From positions 81,158-145,157 of the forward strand of contig JAEXIT010000005.1 in assembly GCA_023446155.1 (NCBI GenBank): a stretch of DNA of 64,000 bases. Reading direction: 5' to 3'. A model generated the notes under the pieces. The model made no database searches. It saw nothing but the letters and a program-made list of their open reading frames with translations, and had not been told where the DNA came from. Below, piece by piece: positions 9,216 to 17,322 of the stretch. The DNA comes from Bacteroidota bacterium (lineage in GTDB: Bacteria; Bacteroidota; Bacteroidia; Flavobacteriales; Flavobacteriaceae). A program made the translations under genes and the position numbers. How positions within the stretch are numbered: the first letter of the stretch is position 1; the number at the start of each line of letters is the position of its first letter.

Positions 9216-9761
9216 TTGACCATTATTGAGTGTTAGTAGTCTGTTTTTGCCTGTGATTTTAGGGTATATATAGGTTTTAAAAATGTTATTTTTATGTTGT
9301 TAATGCGTTATGTTAACAATTTGTGTAATCCGTAATAAAAATGTAAAAAAACCGTAATTTTTATCTTGAATTTCGCAGTATTTTTAAGTGGTTGTTTAAG
9401 TAAAAGTATTTTTAATTTTAACAGTTGCTGGAGAGTAAGCAGTAGGCGGGGCTATGTTGTTGAAATCCAGTTCTGTTGAAATTGAAAGACAGTATTTAAA
9501 AAGTGGAATTATTAAAATTACCAGAACACGAACTGAAGAATATTGACGCTGTAGTTGGTTGAATTAGACAAGCTATATAAGGTTTTTCCTTAATTTCGAT
9601 TTAAAAATTTCGGTTTTTTGTTTGAGGGCTGGTAGTTTGATAGAAAAGAATCACATCATAAAAGGAATTTATTTGCTGATTTCTTTAGATGATGGGGTTA
9701 TATTAGAATAGTCGGATCTATCCTTTATATATTCGATTTTGTTTTTTTGAGAGTTTAAAAG
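9216..9761. other. Gene-free AT-rich gap
   Basis: About 550 bp without a convincing gene. It is flanked on both sides by strong hairpin terminators. The only reading frame worth a mention is a 30-codon frame at 9454-9546 on the plus strand; it has no start context and no recognised relatives. No tRNA, exact -7 element or repeat was identified. Confidence 0.6.
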
Positions 9762-9791
9762 AAAAAAGCTTCCTTTAAGGAAGCTTTTTTT
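9762..9791. terminator. Bidirectional terminator after hemD
   Basis: Near-perfect palindrome with stem GCTTCCTT/AAGGAAGC, flanked by A6 on one side and T7 on the other. It lies 9 bp past the hemD stop. It would also stop any plus-strand transcript coming from the gap. Confidence 0.85.
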
Positions 9792-9799
9792 ATTTTGGA

Positions 9800-10558
9800 C
9801 TATTTGTCTTTGGATTCTTTGTTGGCTTTGGTAATGTATTTTTCAAGAGCCATGGTCATCGATGGTGTTTCCGGTGTTGGAGCCATGATGTCTACGCGTA
9901 AACCGTGTTCGATAGCTTCTTTTTGTGTGGTACTTCCGAAAACAGCAATACGAGTGTTGTTTTGTTGGAAATCCGGGAAATTCTTGAATAAAGATTTAAT
10001 TCCGGTCGGGCTAAAGAAAGCCAATACGTCATAATAAACATCCTTTAAGTCGGAAAGGTCACTCATAACAGTTCTGTAGAATGTTCCTGGTGTCCAGTCA
10101 ACTTTTAGATTATTTAAAGTTTGCGGAACGTCTGCGTTTAGCTGATCGGATGATGGAAGTAGGAATTTCTCATCTTTATATTTTTTAATCAGCGGTGATA
10201 GGTCGACAAAATCTTTTTGACCCACATAGATTTTTCGTTTTCTGTAAACGACATACTTTTGTAAATAGAAAGCGATGGCTTCTGACTGGCAAAAATATTT
10301 CAAGTCTTCAGGAACTTTGTAACGCATTTCCTCGGCAACTCTGAAAAAGTGATCAACGGAGTTTTTACTGGTAAGAATGATAGCGGAATAATTGTTTAAA
10401 TCGATTTTTTGCTGTCTTACCTCTTTAGCAGGAACGCCCTCTACGTGAATAAATGGTCTAAAGTCGACTTTGATTTTGAGCTTTTGTTGTAGCTCAAAAT
10501 ACGGTGAATTTTCTACTTTAGGTTCTGGTTGCGAAACCAAGATTGTTTTCACTTTCAT
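9800..10558 (-). CDS. hemD: Uroporphyrinogen-III synthase family protein
   Basis: HemD-fold protein of about 252 aa that closes hydroxymethylbilane to uroporphyrinogen III in heme synthesis. Recognisable parts are the N-terminal MKVKTILVSQPEPK, the central ILTSKNSVDHFF segment, and the C-terminal AFFSPTGIKSLF and AVFGSTTQKEA segments typical of HemD. A longer frame begins at 10597, but the ATG at 10558 gives the conserved N-terminus and avoids most of the overlap with the upstream gene. It follows the DUF4271 gene by 20 bp, and the pair is a conserved arrangement in Flavobacteriia. Confidence 0.9.
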   Translation of the reverse strand: MKVKTILVSQPEPKVENSPYFELQQKLKIKVDFRPFIHVEGVPAKEVRQQKIDLNNYSAIILTSKNSVDHFFRVAEEMRYKVPEDLKYFCQSEAIAFYLQKYVVYRKRKIYVGQKDFVDLSPLIKKYKDEKFLLPSSDQLNADVPQTLNNLKVDWTPGTFYRTVMSDLSDLKDVYYDVLAFFSPTGIKSLFKNFPDFQQNNTRIAVFGSTTQKEAIEHGLRVDIMAPTPETPSMTMALEKYITKANKESKDK

Positions 10559-10578
10559 ATTAAAATAATTGTAATGCT

Positions 10579-11244
10579 CTAACTTTTCGTAAACCAATAA
10601 TACATGAAATAATAGGGGGCTATTTCAAGAGTGCAAAGATACAAAATAAAATAGAACAGCTTGCTTAGTATAGAATTTTGATAAATCTTCAATGTAAGCG
10701 CGTAAGTTGATATGTTTATTATTAAAATAGTAATGATAATCCCTAAAATTAGATTTTTTGATGGGAAATTGTTATAAAAAAGGATCAGATTGAGCGGTAA
10801 AATCAGTAGTCCGATGTAGGTGCGATAGTTAACTTTTTGTAAATTAAATTGCTCGTTAAACTCCTCAATGTTAAATGATGTTGCGATGATCTTTTCAATG
10901 AGGTATTTGGAAAGAATAAATACGCCTAAAAGGGTAATGATCTGAATGTAGGAAATCCAATTGGTTTTGGTGGTATAACCGTAATAACTCAGAATAATTT
11001 GAATCAGGAATGCAAAAGAAATCAGCTGTACCAGAAACATCGAGATCGTAAACCAACTCTGCATATTGCCGCTATCCTTGTAAATTTTGATGTATTTGTC
11101 GGATATCCCCAGTCGGATAAATTCGTTAAAACGGACTTCAAATATGGTTTTGTTAATCGCTAATAAGGCAAAACACAGTACAAATAGTACAGTGGCCCAG
11201 TCTTTATTCTCAACGACTCTCTCGGTAAATAGTAGATCCATCAT
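10579..11244 (-). CDS. DUF4271 domain membrane protein
   Basis: About 221 aa with six or so hydrophobic segments, rich in Ile, Leu, Phe and Tyr, as in the DUF4271 family of Bacteroidetes. Two adjacent ATG codons (11244 and 11241) are possible starts; a longer frame to 11337 lacks family-like sequence. Its function is unknown. It sits directly upstream of hemD on the same strand, so expression is probably coupled, but this does not establish a heme role. Confidence 0.8.
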   Translation of the reverse strand: MMDLLFTERVVENKDWATVLFVLCFALLAINKTIFEVRFNEFIRLGISDKYIKIYKDSGNMQSWFTISMFLVQLISFAFLIQIILSYYGYTTKTNWISYIQIITLLGVFILSKYLIEKIIATSFNIEEFNEQFNLQKVNYRTYIGLLILPLNLILFYNNFPSKNLILGIIITILIINISTYALTLKIYQNSILSKLFYFILYLCTLEIAPYYFMYYWFTKS

Positions 11245-11322
11245 AATGCCTGTAAAAGTACTAATTTTTAGGTGGAATATTTTTATTATACTTTTATTAT
11301 GAAACAACCATCGGAAATAATG

Positions 11323-11330
11323 TATTTTTG
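11323..11330 (+). promoter_or_regulatory. -7 element (TATTTTTG) before the glycosyltransferase-pyrC operon
   Basis: Exact TAnnTTTG match 20 bp before the start of the GT2 gene. The transcript would carry a very short leader. Confidence 0.6.
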
Positions 11331-11350
11331 CAGGCAAATTTAGTTAAAAA

Positions 11351-12073
11351 ATGAGCTTAGGCATAGTTGTTATTCCTACATACAATGAAATCGAAAATAT
11401 AGAAGGCATCATCAGAGCTGTTTTCGAATTGGATGTTTCGTTTGATGTGCTGATTGTTGATGACAATTCGCCGGATGGAACTGCGGCTAAGGTAAAAGAA
11501 CTTCAGGAGTTGTTTCCGAATCGCTTGTTTCTGGAAAGTCGCCTTAAAAAAGCCGGACTTGGAACGGCTTATGTGCATGGATTCAAATGGGCATTAGCGT
11601 GGAATTACGATTGTGTTTTTGAAATGGATGCCGATTTTTCCCATAATCCGAAAGATCTTGAGCGTTTGTATAAAGCCTGCGAAGACGGTGCCGATATGGC
11701 GATAGGATCACGATATGTTACCGGAGTTAATGTGGTAAACTGGCCTTTGAATAGGGTATTACTGTCCTATTTTGCCTCTGTCTATGTCGACTTGATTACC
11801 GGTATGAAAATCCATGATGCCACAGCGGGTTTTATCTGTTATAAACGACAGGTATTGGAGCAAATCAATTTGGATAAAATTAAGTTTGTGGGCTATGCTT
11901 TTCAGATAGAAATGAAATACAGAACCTTTGTCAACAAAATGAAAATAGTGGAAGTGCCTATTATTTTTACCGACCGAACGAAAGGACAATCCAAAATGAG
12001 CAATGCGATTATAAAAGAAGCTATTTTTGGCGTGATTACACTGCGCTTTAAAAAAATGATAAACCGATTATAG
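11351..12073 (+). CDS. GT2 glycosyltransferase, polyprenol-phosphate mannosyltransferase type
   Basis: The 240-aa protein shows the GT-A fold motifs of dolichol-phosphate mannose synthase: VIPTYNE (residues 7-13), VDDNSPDGT (about 36-44), and the metal-binding MDADFSH (DxD) near residue 94. It transfers a sugar from a nucleotide donor to a polyprenyl phosphate on the cytoplasmic face of the membrane. There is no C-terminal membrane domain, as in the short soluble form. It is probably the first gene of an operon with pyrC and a DUF4296 lipoprotein. Donor sugar cannot be told from sequence. Confidence 0.92.
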   Translation: MSLGIVVIPTYNEIENIEGIIRAVFELDVSFDVLIVDDNSPDGTAAKVKELQELFPNRLFLESRLKKAGLGTAYVHGFKWALAWNYDCVFEMDADFSHNPKDLERLYKACEDGADMAIGSRYVTGVNVVNWPLNRVLLSYFASVYVDLITGMKIHDATAGFICYKRQVLEQINLDKIKFVGYAFQIEMKYRTFVNKMKIVEVPIIFTDRTKGQSKMSNAIIKEAIFGVITLRFKKMINRL

Positions 12074-12094
12074 ATTATAAGATAGAAAAGTACG

Positions 12095-13435
12095 ATGAGC
12101 AAGATATTGATCAAGAATGCGAAGATTGTTAATGAAGGAGTTATTTTTGAAGGAGATGTACTGGTAGAAGATAAATACATCAAGGAAGTTGCGGCGAGCA
12201 TCAGTCCGAAATCTTCCGACTGTATCATCATTGATGCAGAGGGGAACTATCTTATTCCGGGTGCGATCGACGATCAGGTGCATTTCCGCGAACCGGGGTT
12301 AACCCATAAAGGGAATATTGCATCCGAATCGAGAGCAGCAGTAGCGGGCGGTATAACGTCTTTTATCGAACAACCCAATACGGTTCCGAATGCAGTAACA
12401 CAGGAATTGTTAGAACAGAAATACCAGATTGCTGCCGAAACATCTTATGCGAATTATTCGTTTATGATGGGGGGTACCAACGATAACCTGGAGGAAGTGC
12501 TGAAAACAAATCCTAAAAATGTTGCGGGAATTAAGTTGTTTTTAGGGTCGTCTACTGGAAATATGTTGGTGGATAATGAGGAGACCTTGGAAAAAATATT
12601 TTCGAGTACGTCAATGCTGATTGCTGTTCATTGTGAAGACGAAGGGACGATTAAAGCCAATCTTGAAAAATACAAAGAAGAATACGGAGATGCTATTCCG
12701 GTAAAATTCCACCACCTGATCCGTAGTGAGGAAGCGTGTTATATTTCGTCTTCAAAAGCGATTGAACTGGCGAAAAAAACAGGCGCACGCTTGCATATTT
12801 TCCACGTATCGACGGCAAAGGAAACGGAACTGTTTACCAATAAGATTCCATTGGAAGATAAAAAGATCACAGCAGAGGTATGTGTGCACCATTTGTGGTT
12901 TACGGATGCCGATTATGAGAAAAAAGGTAATCTGATCAAATGGAACCCGGCGGTAAAAACAGCGAAAGACCGTGATGAATTATGGAAAGCCTTGCTTGAT
13001 GATCGTATTGATGTGATTGCGACCGACCATGCGCCACATACACTTGACGAAAAGCAAAATCCGTATACCAGTGCGCCTTCCGGAGGTCCGTTGGTGCAGC
13101 ATGCGGTTGTTGCGATGTTTGAAGCCTATCATCAGGGGAAAATCTCATTGGAGAAGATCGTTGAAAAAATGGCGCACAATCCGGCGAAAATCTTTAAAAT
13201 TGAAAAAAGAGGGTTTATCCGCGAAGGGTATTATGCCGATTTGGTTTTGGTAAATGCCGGACAACCATGGACGGTTAAAAAAGAAAATATATTATATAAA
13301 TGTGGCTGGTCGCCGTTTGAAGGGGCTAATTTTAAATCGAGAATTACCCATACGCTGGTGAACGGTCAGTTGGTTTATGTAAATTCAAAAGTAAAAGACA
13401 TTCGTTGTGGAGAACGGTTGTTATTTGACAGATAA
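12095..13435 (+). CDS. pyrC: Dihydroorotase (multifunctional-complex type)
   Basis: An amidohydrolase-superfamily protein of 446 aa that should cyclise carbamoyl aspartate to dihydroorotate in pyrimidine synthesis. The strand-1 motif reads DDQVHFREPG at about residues 59-68: the first metal-binding His of the usual DxHxH is Gln61, while His63 is kept. The bridging lysine lies in GIKLFLGSS, later histidines lie in VHCEDE and HIFHVS, and ATDHAPH supplies the catalytic Asp. As I recall, the Q-for-H form is common in Bacteroidetes dihydroorotases, so it is probably lineage-specific. It lies 21 bp after the glycosyltransferase. Confidence 0.92.
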   Translation: MSKILIKNAKIVNEGVIFEGDVLVEDKYIKEVAASISPKSSDCIIIDAEGNYLIPGAIDDQVHFREPGLTHKGNIASESRAAVAGGITSFIEQPNTVPNAVTQELLEQKYQIAAETSYANYSFMMGGTNDNLEEVLKTNPKNVAGIKLFLGSSTGNMLVDNEETLEKIFSSTSMLIAVHCEDEGTIKANLEKYKEEYGDAIPVKFHHLIRSEEACYISSSKAIELAKKTGARLHIFHVSTAKETELFTNKIPLEDKKITAEVCVHHLWFTDADYEKKGNLIKWNPAVKTAKDRDELWKALLDDRIDVIATDHAPHTLDEKQNPYTSAPSGGPLVQHAVVAMFEAYHQGKISLEKIVEKMAHNPAKIFKIEKRGFIREGYYADLVLVNAGQPWTVKKENILYKCGWSPFEGANFKSRITHTLVNGQLVYVNSKVKDIRCGERLLFDR

Positions 13436-13439
13436 AATT

Positions 13440-13817
13440 ATGAAAAAGATCGTATTGCTAATTGGTTTGCTGAGCTTTGTTGTAGCCTGTGATAAAAAGG
13501 TGATGGAAAAGCCAGTCGGTTTGATTCCGGAAGATAAGATGGTGGAAATATTGACGGATATAAGTATCTATCAGTCAATAGAAGGGTATGATCCGCAAAA
13601 ATTGTCGACCAATAATGTGAAGTTAAACGACTTTATTTTTAATAAATATAAAGTCAATGCGAAGTTAATCGAGACGAGTAATAAATACTACGCTTCCGAT
13701 GTGGAAGGCTATAAAAAACTATACGAAAAAGTAATCCAGAATTTGGAAGAACGACGCAAAGAAGTTGGTGTTGAAGTTGAAAAAACAACAGGTGTTAAGC
13801 CTGTCGATGCGCAGTAA
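13440..13817 (+). CDS. DUF4296 lipoprotein
   Basis: The 125-aa protein has a lipoprotein signal peptide with the lipobox ending VVAC (Cys at about residue 17). The DUF4296 domain follows: IPEDKMVEILTDI at about 27-39 and further helical sequence. The start at 13440 lies 5 bp after the pyrC stop; an alternative upstream start inside pyrC would destroy the signal peptide. The function of DUF4296 is unknown. Its last 23 bases overlap the convergent epimerase gene. Confidence 0.88.
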   Translation: MKKIVLLIGLLSFVVACDKKVMEKPVGLIPEDKMVEILTDISIYQSIEGYDPQKLSTNNVKLNDFIFNKYKVNAKLIETSNKYYASDVEGYKKLYEKVIQNLEERRKEVGVEVEKTTGVKPVDAQ

Positions 13818-14808
13818 TATAGCGTTTCGCTAAATCAGAAAGATACGACTCCATAGGAGTAAATGAATAGTCCAATTGTTGGGCTATTTTTTTTTGGCTA
13901 AATGTTTCCCTGGAATGTGCCGATTTGGCTGTTGCTTTGGTAAAACTTCTTTTTCGGAAGAAAACTGCCGAAAACAACCAATCCAATCGCCAGGCAATCG
14001 CAGTTGCAAATGGACCGGCATAAAAAGAAGGGCGCTTTTTGGACATGCCATCGGCAATGGTAAACAGGATTTTTTCCAACGAAAGATTTTCGGCTACCAA
14101 TGTAAAACGTTCTCTCGAAACCGGGCTGCTCATTAGCAGAATCATGATTTTTACGACGTCTTCTACGGCAACAACACCGGTTAGTCCTTTGGAATAAAAC
14201 GGAAATCCGGAGGCAATCTGTTTAAAAATCTGTCCACTGCCATTGTTCCAAAAACCACTGCCAAAAATAATACCGGGATTGACAACCACAACATCCAGTC
14301 CCTCCTGTGAGGCCCGCCATACTTCCATCTCGGCGCCAAATTTAGTAATGGCATAATCGCCATGTAGTTTCTCTGGATTCCAATCGGTTTCTTCGGTAAT
14401 AACGGATTGCCCTTCCGGAGCATCGCCTAAAGCGGCAATTGAGCTTACATAGCACAATTTCCGAACCTTAAAATGAAGTGCGCAATTAACGATATTGGCC
14501 GTTCCTTCGATATTTGTTTTTCGTAAGTTTTCTTCGTCCTTCGGATCGAACGAAATCAGCGCGGCACAATGATATACATAATCAACATCGTGAAAGGCTT
14601 TTTCCAACCGCGGAATATCCGTGATATCGGCTTGATGCCATTCAATGCGTTCGAATGCTTCCAATTGTTGGGATGTCTCGAAAAGTCTTCGGGTTTGCAT
14701 GATATTGGCTTCAGTACGGTAAATAGCACGAACGCTTTCCTTTTTTCGAAGTAATTCGAGAAGAAGGTAAGCACCTACTAATCCGGTTCCGCCTGTAACA
14801 AGTATCAT
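13795..14808 (-). CDS. NAD-dependent epimerase/dehydratase family protein
   Basis: Extended short-chain dehydrogenase of about 337 aa. The N-terminal MILVTGGTGLVGAYL carries the TGxxGxxG cofactor loop; the catalytic region has YVSSIAAL and the YxxxK pair in YAITKFGAE (about residue 150). The family acts on nucleotide sugars, dihydroflavonol-like or steroid-like substrates; the substrate here is not evident. The ATG at 14808 is preferred over an upstream TTG, because the TTG lies inside the -7 box and the transcript would begin close to 14808. Confidence 0.85.
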   Translation of the reverse strand: MILVTGGTGLVGAYLLLELLRKKESVRAIYRTEANIMQTRRLFETSQQLEAFERIEWHQADITDIPRLEKAFHDVDYVYHCAALISFDPKDEENLRKTNIEGTANIVNCALHFKVRKLCYVSSIAALGDAPEGQSVITEETDWNPEKLHGDYAITKFGAEMEVWRASQEGLDVVVVNPGIIFGSGFWNNGSGQIFKQIASGFPFYSKGLTGVVAVEDVVKIMILLMSSPVSRERFTLVAENLSLEKILFTIADGMSKKRPSFYAGPFATAIAWRLDWLFSAVFFRKRSFTKATAKSAHSRETFSQKKIAQQLDYSFTPMESYLSDLAKRYITAHRQA

Positions 14809-14814
14809 ATATTG

Positions 14815-14822
14815 CAAATGTA
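14815..14822 (-). promoter_or_regulatory. -7 element (TACATTTG) directly before the epimerase start
   Basis: Exact TAnnTTTG on the minus strand. Its final G is 7 nt from the ATG, which suggests a leaderless or nearly leaderless mRNA. Confidence 0.5.
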
Positions 14823-14908
14823 CTAATTATCGCCACGGATAAAAGTAAGAAATAGTTTAAAATTAAAAATTGTCAAAAAACAGGGGGTTTCGAATACTTT
14901 AATTCGAC

Positions 14909-14916
14909 TATCTTTG
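14909..14916 (+). promoter_or_regulatory. tyrS: -7 element (TATCTTTG) of the tyrS promoter
   Basis: Exact TAnnTTTG match 17 bp before the tyrS start. Confidence 0.6.
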
Positions 14917-14932
14917 TGCAAATTGAAAAAAA

Positions 14933-16225
14933 ATGAAGAATTTTATTGAAGAAGTGACTTGGAGAGGAATGCTCCACGACGTTATGCCAGGCACGGAAGA
15001 ACATTTGTTGGAGCAGATGCGTGTAGCGTATGTGGGAATTGACCCAACAGCGGATTCATTGCATATTGGACATTTGGTAGGCGTAATGATGCTGAAACAT
15101 TTTCAGTTAAGCGGCCACAAGCCTTTGGCGTTGGTTGGCGGTGCAACTGGAATGATCGGAGATCCATCGGGTAAATCGAACGAACGAAACCTGTTGGATG
15201 AAGCTACATTACGACACAATCAGGATTCGATTAAGGCACAGTTGTCTCGTTTTCTGGATTTTACCTCCGATGCGCCTAATGCAGCAGAATTAGTGAATAA
15301 CTATGACTGGATGAAGGAATTCTCGTTTTTGGACTTTATTCGTGATGTAGGAAAACACATTACTGTGAACTACATGATGGCTAAAGACTCCGTAAAAAAA
15401 CGGCTTTCATCGGAATCGGCTGAAGGAATGTCTTTTACCGAATTTACGTATCAGTTGGTTCAGGGGTATGACTTTTTACATTTGTACAAAGCGAAAAATT
15501 GTACGCTTCAAATGGGAGGAAGTGATCAATGGGGTAATATTACCACCGGAACAGAATTGGTGCGCCGAATAGAGAGTGGAAAAGCGTATGCGCTTACATG
15601 TCCGTTAATTACAAAAGCCGACGGAACCAAATTTGGAAAATCCGAAGGAGGAAATATCTGGTTGGATGCCGAAAGAACATCGCCATATAAATTCTACCAA
15701 TACTGGTTGAATACGTCCGATACGGATGCGGAAAAATATATCAAGATCTTTACCTTTTTATCAAAAGAGGAAATCGAAACCTTAATCGAACAACATAGGG
15801 GCGAGCCGCATTTACGTGCTTTACAAAAACGTCTGGCGGAAGAAATTACCATTATGGTACATTCGAAAGCCGATTTGGAAAATGCAATCAAAGCATCGAA
15901 TATTTTGTTTGGAAACTCGACTTCGGAAGACTTAAAAGACTTGGATGCGAAAACGTTTTTGGATGTTTTTGAAGGCGTACCACAGGCGGAGATTGCGCAA
16001 TCGGAAATCGAATCCGGAGTGGGTATCATCGAAGCGTTATCGGGTAAATCCGGTTTTTTAGCTTCCAATAGCGAAGCGCGTCGGGCTTTAAAAGAAAACT
16101 CGATTGCAGTGAACAAAGAAAAAGTAACAGAAGAGTATCAAATTACGAATAAAGACCTGATCAACGGACAATTTGTATTGTTGCAACGCGGGAAAAAGAA
16201 TTATTTTGTGATTCGTGCCGTATAA
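14933..16225 (+). CDS. tyrS: Tyrosyl-tRNA synthetase
   Basis: A class I aminoacyl-tRNA synthetase of 430 aa. HIGH is intact (HIGH, residues 44-47, in DSLHIGHLVG). The second signature is KFGKS (233-237), the usual bacterial TyrRS form. The segment QGYDFLHLYK and the following MGGSDQWGN form the tyrosine pocket. The last 60 or so residues are an S4-like RNA-binding domain. It is a single gene with its own promoter motif and terminator. Confidence 0.98.
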   Translation: MKNFIEEVTWRGMLHDVMPGTEEHLLEQMRVAYVGIDPTADSLHIGHLVGVMMLKHFQLSGHKPLALVGGATGMIGDPSGKSNERNLLDEATLRHNQDSIKAQLSRFLDFTSDAPNAAELVNNYDWMKEFSFLDFIRDVGKHITVNYMMAKDSVKKRLSSESAEGMSFTEFTYQLVQGYDFLHLYKAKNCTLQMGGSDQWGNITTGTELVRRIESGKAYALTCPLITKADGTKFGKSEGGNIWLDAERTSPYKFYQYWLNTSDTDAEKYIKIFTFLSKEEIETLIEQHRGEPHLRALQKRLAEEITIMVHSKADLENAIKASNILFGNSTSEDLKDLDAKTFLDVFEGVPQAEIAQSEIESGVGIIEALSGKSGFLASNSEARRALKENSIAVNKEKVTEEYQITNKDLINGQFVLLQRGKKNYFVIRAV

Positions 16226-16228
16226 AAA

Positions 16229-16256
16229 GAAAGGGAGTTTTAAACTCCCTTTTTTA
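16229..16256. terminator. Bidirectional terminator between tyrS and the acyl-transferase gene
   Basis: Stem AAGGGAGTTT/AAACTCCCTT with flanking A and T runs, between two convergent genes. Confidence 0.85.
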
Positions 16257-16258
16257 TT

Positions 16259-17239
16259 TTATAAAACCATCAGGTTGCAACCCCGTATATCGGAATTGTC
16301 AAACCGTCCGAGTACTTCAAAAGAATGGTTTGAATATTTTTTACCTAAATCCTGTGTCGCGATAAACGAACAGGAATTGATGTTGGCCAGATCAATTACA
16401 TTAATACCGCCGGTTTTTCCGGTTTCGATATACGATAGGGCATCTTCCGTATCGCGAATCAGAATATCCATCCAGGGTGGGCATTCGAAAATGCCGTCAC
16501 CTAACGAATAGGCCTGCGAAAGTAATTCTGTCATTCCATATTCGGAGTGGATTTTGGAAACGCCAAAGCCGTTGGATAAGATGTTGTGCAATTCTTCGCG
16601 GATGATCTCTTTACGGCGCCCTTTCATCCCGCCGGTTTCCATGATGATTGTATTTTTTAAATCGAACGATTGCATTTCGATCAGATCCAATAGTGCATAA
16701 GTGACACCAATCAGAATTACATTCTGACCTTCGTTGTCGAGTTTGGTCAATTTAGTGATCAGTTCGTCGTAATTGTTTAGATAAAAGCCGCTATCCGGCT
16801 GATTGGAGCGTTGTATCAGGTCTTCGACCATGTAAATAAGGGAAGAGCCTTCGCGTTCCAGATAAGAGGGTAAAAGGGCTAAAATGACATAGTCTTCGAT
16901 GTTGCCGTAGAATTGCGAAAAACCCAATTGAAAACTTTCTTCATAATACTGCAAATCGGTTACCAGATGCCTACTCGTACTTGTGCCGGTTGTTCCGCTA
17001 CTGGTAAAGGTGGTTTGAACCGGATCGGTACTACTTACAACGTCATGACTTTTAAAAAACTGAATGGGTAAAAACGGAATGTCCTGTATTTGTTTAACAT
17101 TGACCTTGTCCTTTTTTAAAAGGGTGCAAAAATCCCGGTAGACACTATTGTTGTCGAACTGATGACGAAAAACTTTAAGCGTGGTTTTTTCAAATTCCTT
17201 TTTAGAGGCAATCTGAAAGATATCGGCAGAAGTGATCAA
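16259..17239 (-). CDS. LuxE/PaaK-like acyl-protein synthetase family protein (TTG start)
   Basis: About 326 aa of the LuxE-type ANL-related fold. Visible motifs are the Ser/Thr/Gly-rich phosphate loop FTSSGTTGTSTSRH (about residues 90-103), EYGMTELLSQAY (adenylate-pocket motif) and a C-terminal GRFDNSDIRGC. LuxE activates fatty acids for transfer; flavobacterial relatives lie in diverse contexts and have no settled role. The frame extends to an ATG at 17284, but that region holds a -7 element and the upstream gene's terminator. The TTG codon at 17239 (then ITSADIF) is therefore the likelier start. Confidence 0.8.
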   Translation of the reverse strand: MITSADIFQIASKKEFEKTTLKVFRHQFDNNSVYRDFCTLLKKDKVNVKQIQDIPFLPIQFFKSHDVVSSTDPVQTTFTSSGTTGTSTSRHLVTDLQYYEESFQLGFSQFYGNIEDYVILALLPSYLEREGSSLIYMVEDLIQRSNQPDSGFYLNNYDELITKLTKLDNEGQNVILIGVTYALLDLIEMQSFDLKNTIIMETGGMKGRRKEIIREELHNILSNGFGVSKIHSEYGMTELLSQAYSLGDGIFECPPWMDILIRDTEDALSYIETGKTGGINVIDLANINSCSFIATQDLGKKYSNHSFEVLGRFDNSDIRGCNLMVL

Positions 17240-17257
17240 GAGTATTAGCTTTTTAGG

Positions 17258-17265
17258 CAAAAATA
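17258..17265 (-). promoter_or_regulatory. -7 element (TATTTTTG) of the LuxE-like gene
   Basis: Exact TAnnTTTG on the minus strand, 18 bp before the proposed TTG start and inside the longer reading frame. Confidence 0.55.
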
Positions 17266-17271
17266 CAAAAT

Positions 17272-17298
17272 AAAAAAGCACCAACGAAAGCTGGTGCT
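17272..17298 (-). terminator. Intrinsic terminator of the first T9SS cargo gene
   Basis: Stem AGCACCA/TGGTGCT with an 8-nt loop and a following T run on the minus strand, 25 bp past the gene's stop. Confidence 0.8.
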
Positions 17299-17322
17299 TG
17301 ATAAGGTTAAGGATATGGGAGG

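Noticed and set aside
9454..9546. 30-codon frame in the gap before hemD
   Set aside because: No start context, promoter or recognisable motif; too short to support.
16259..17239. Part of a bioluminescence or quorum-sensing operon because of LuxE similarity
   Set aside because: No lux genes nearby; LuxE-like folds are widespread in flavobacteria.
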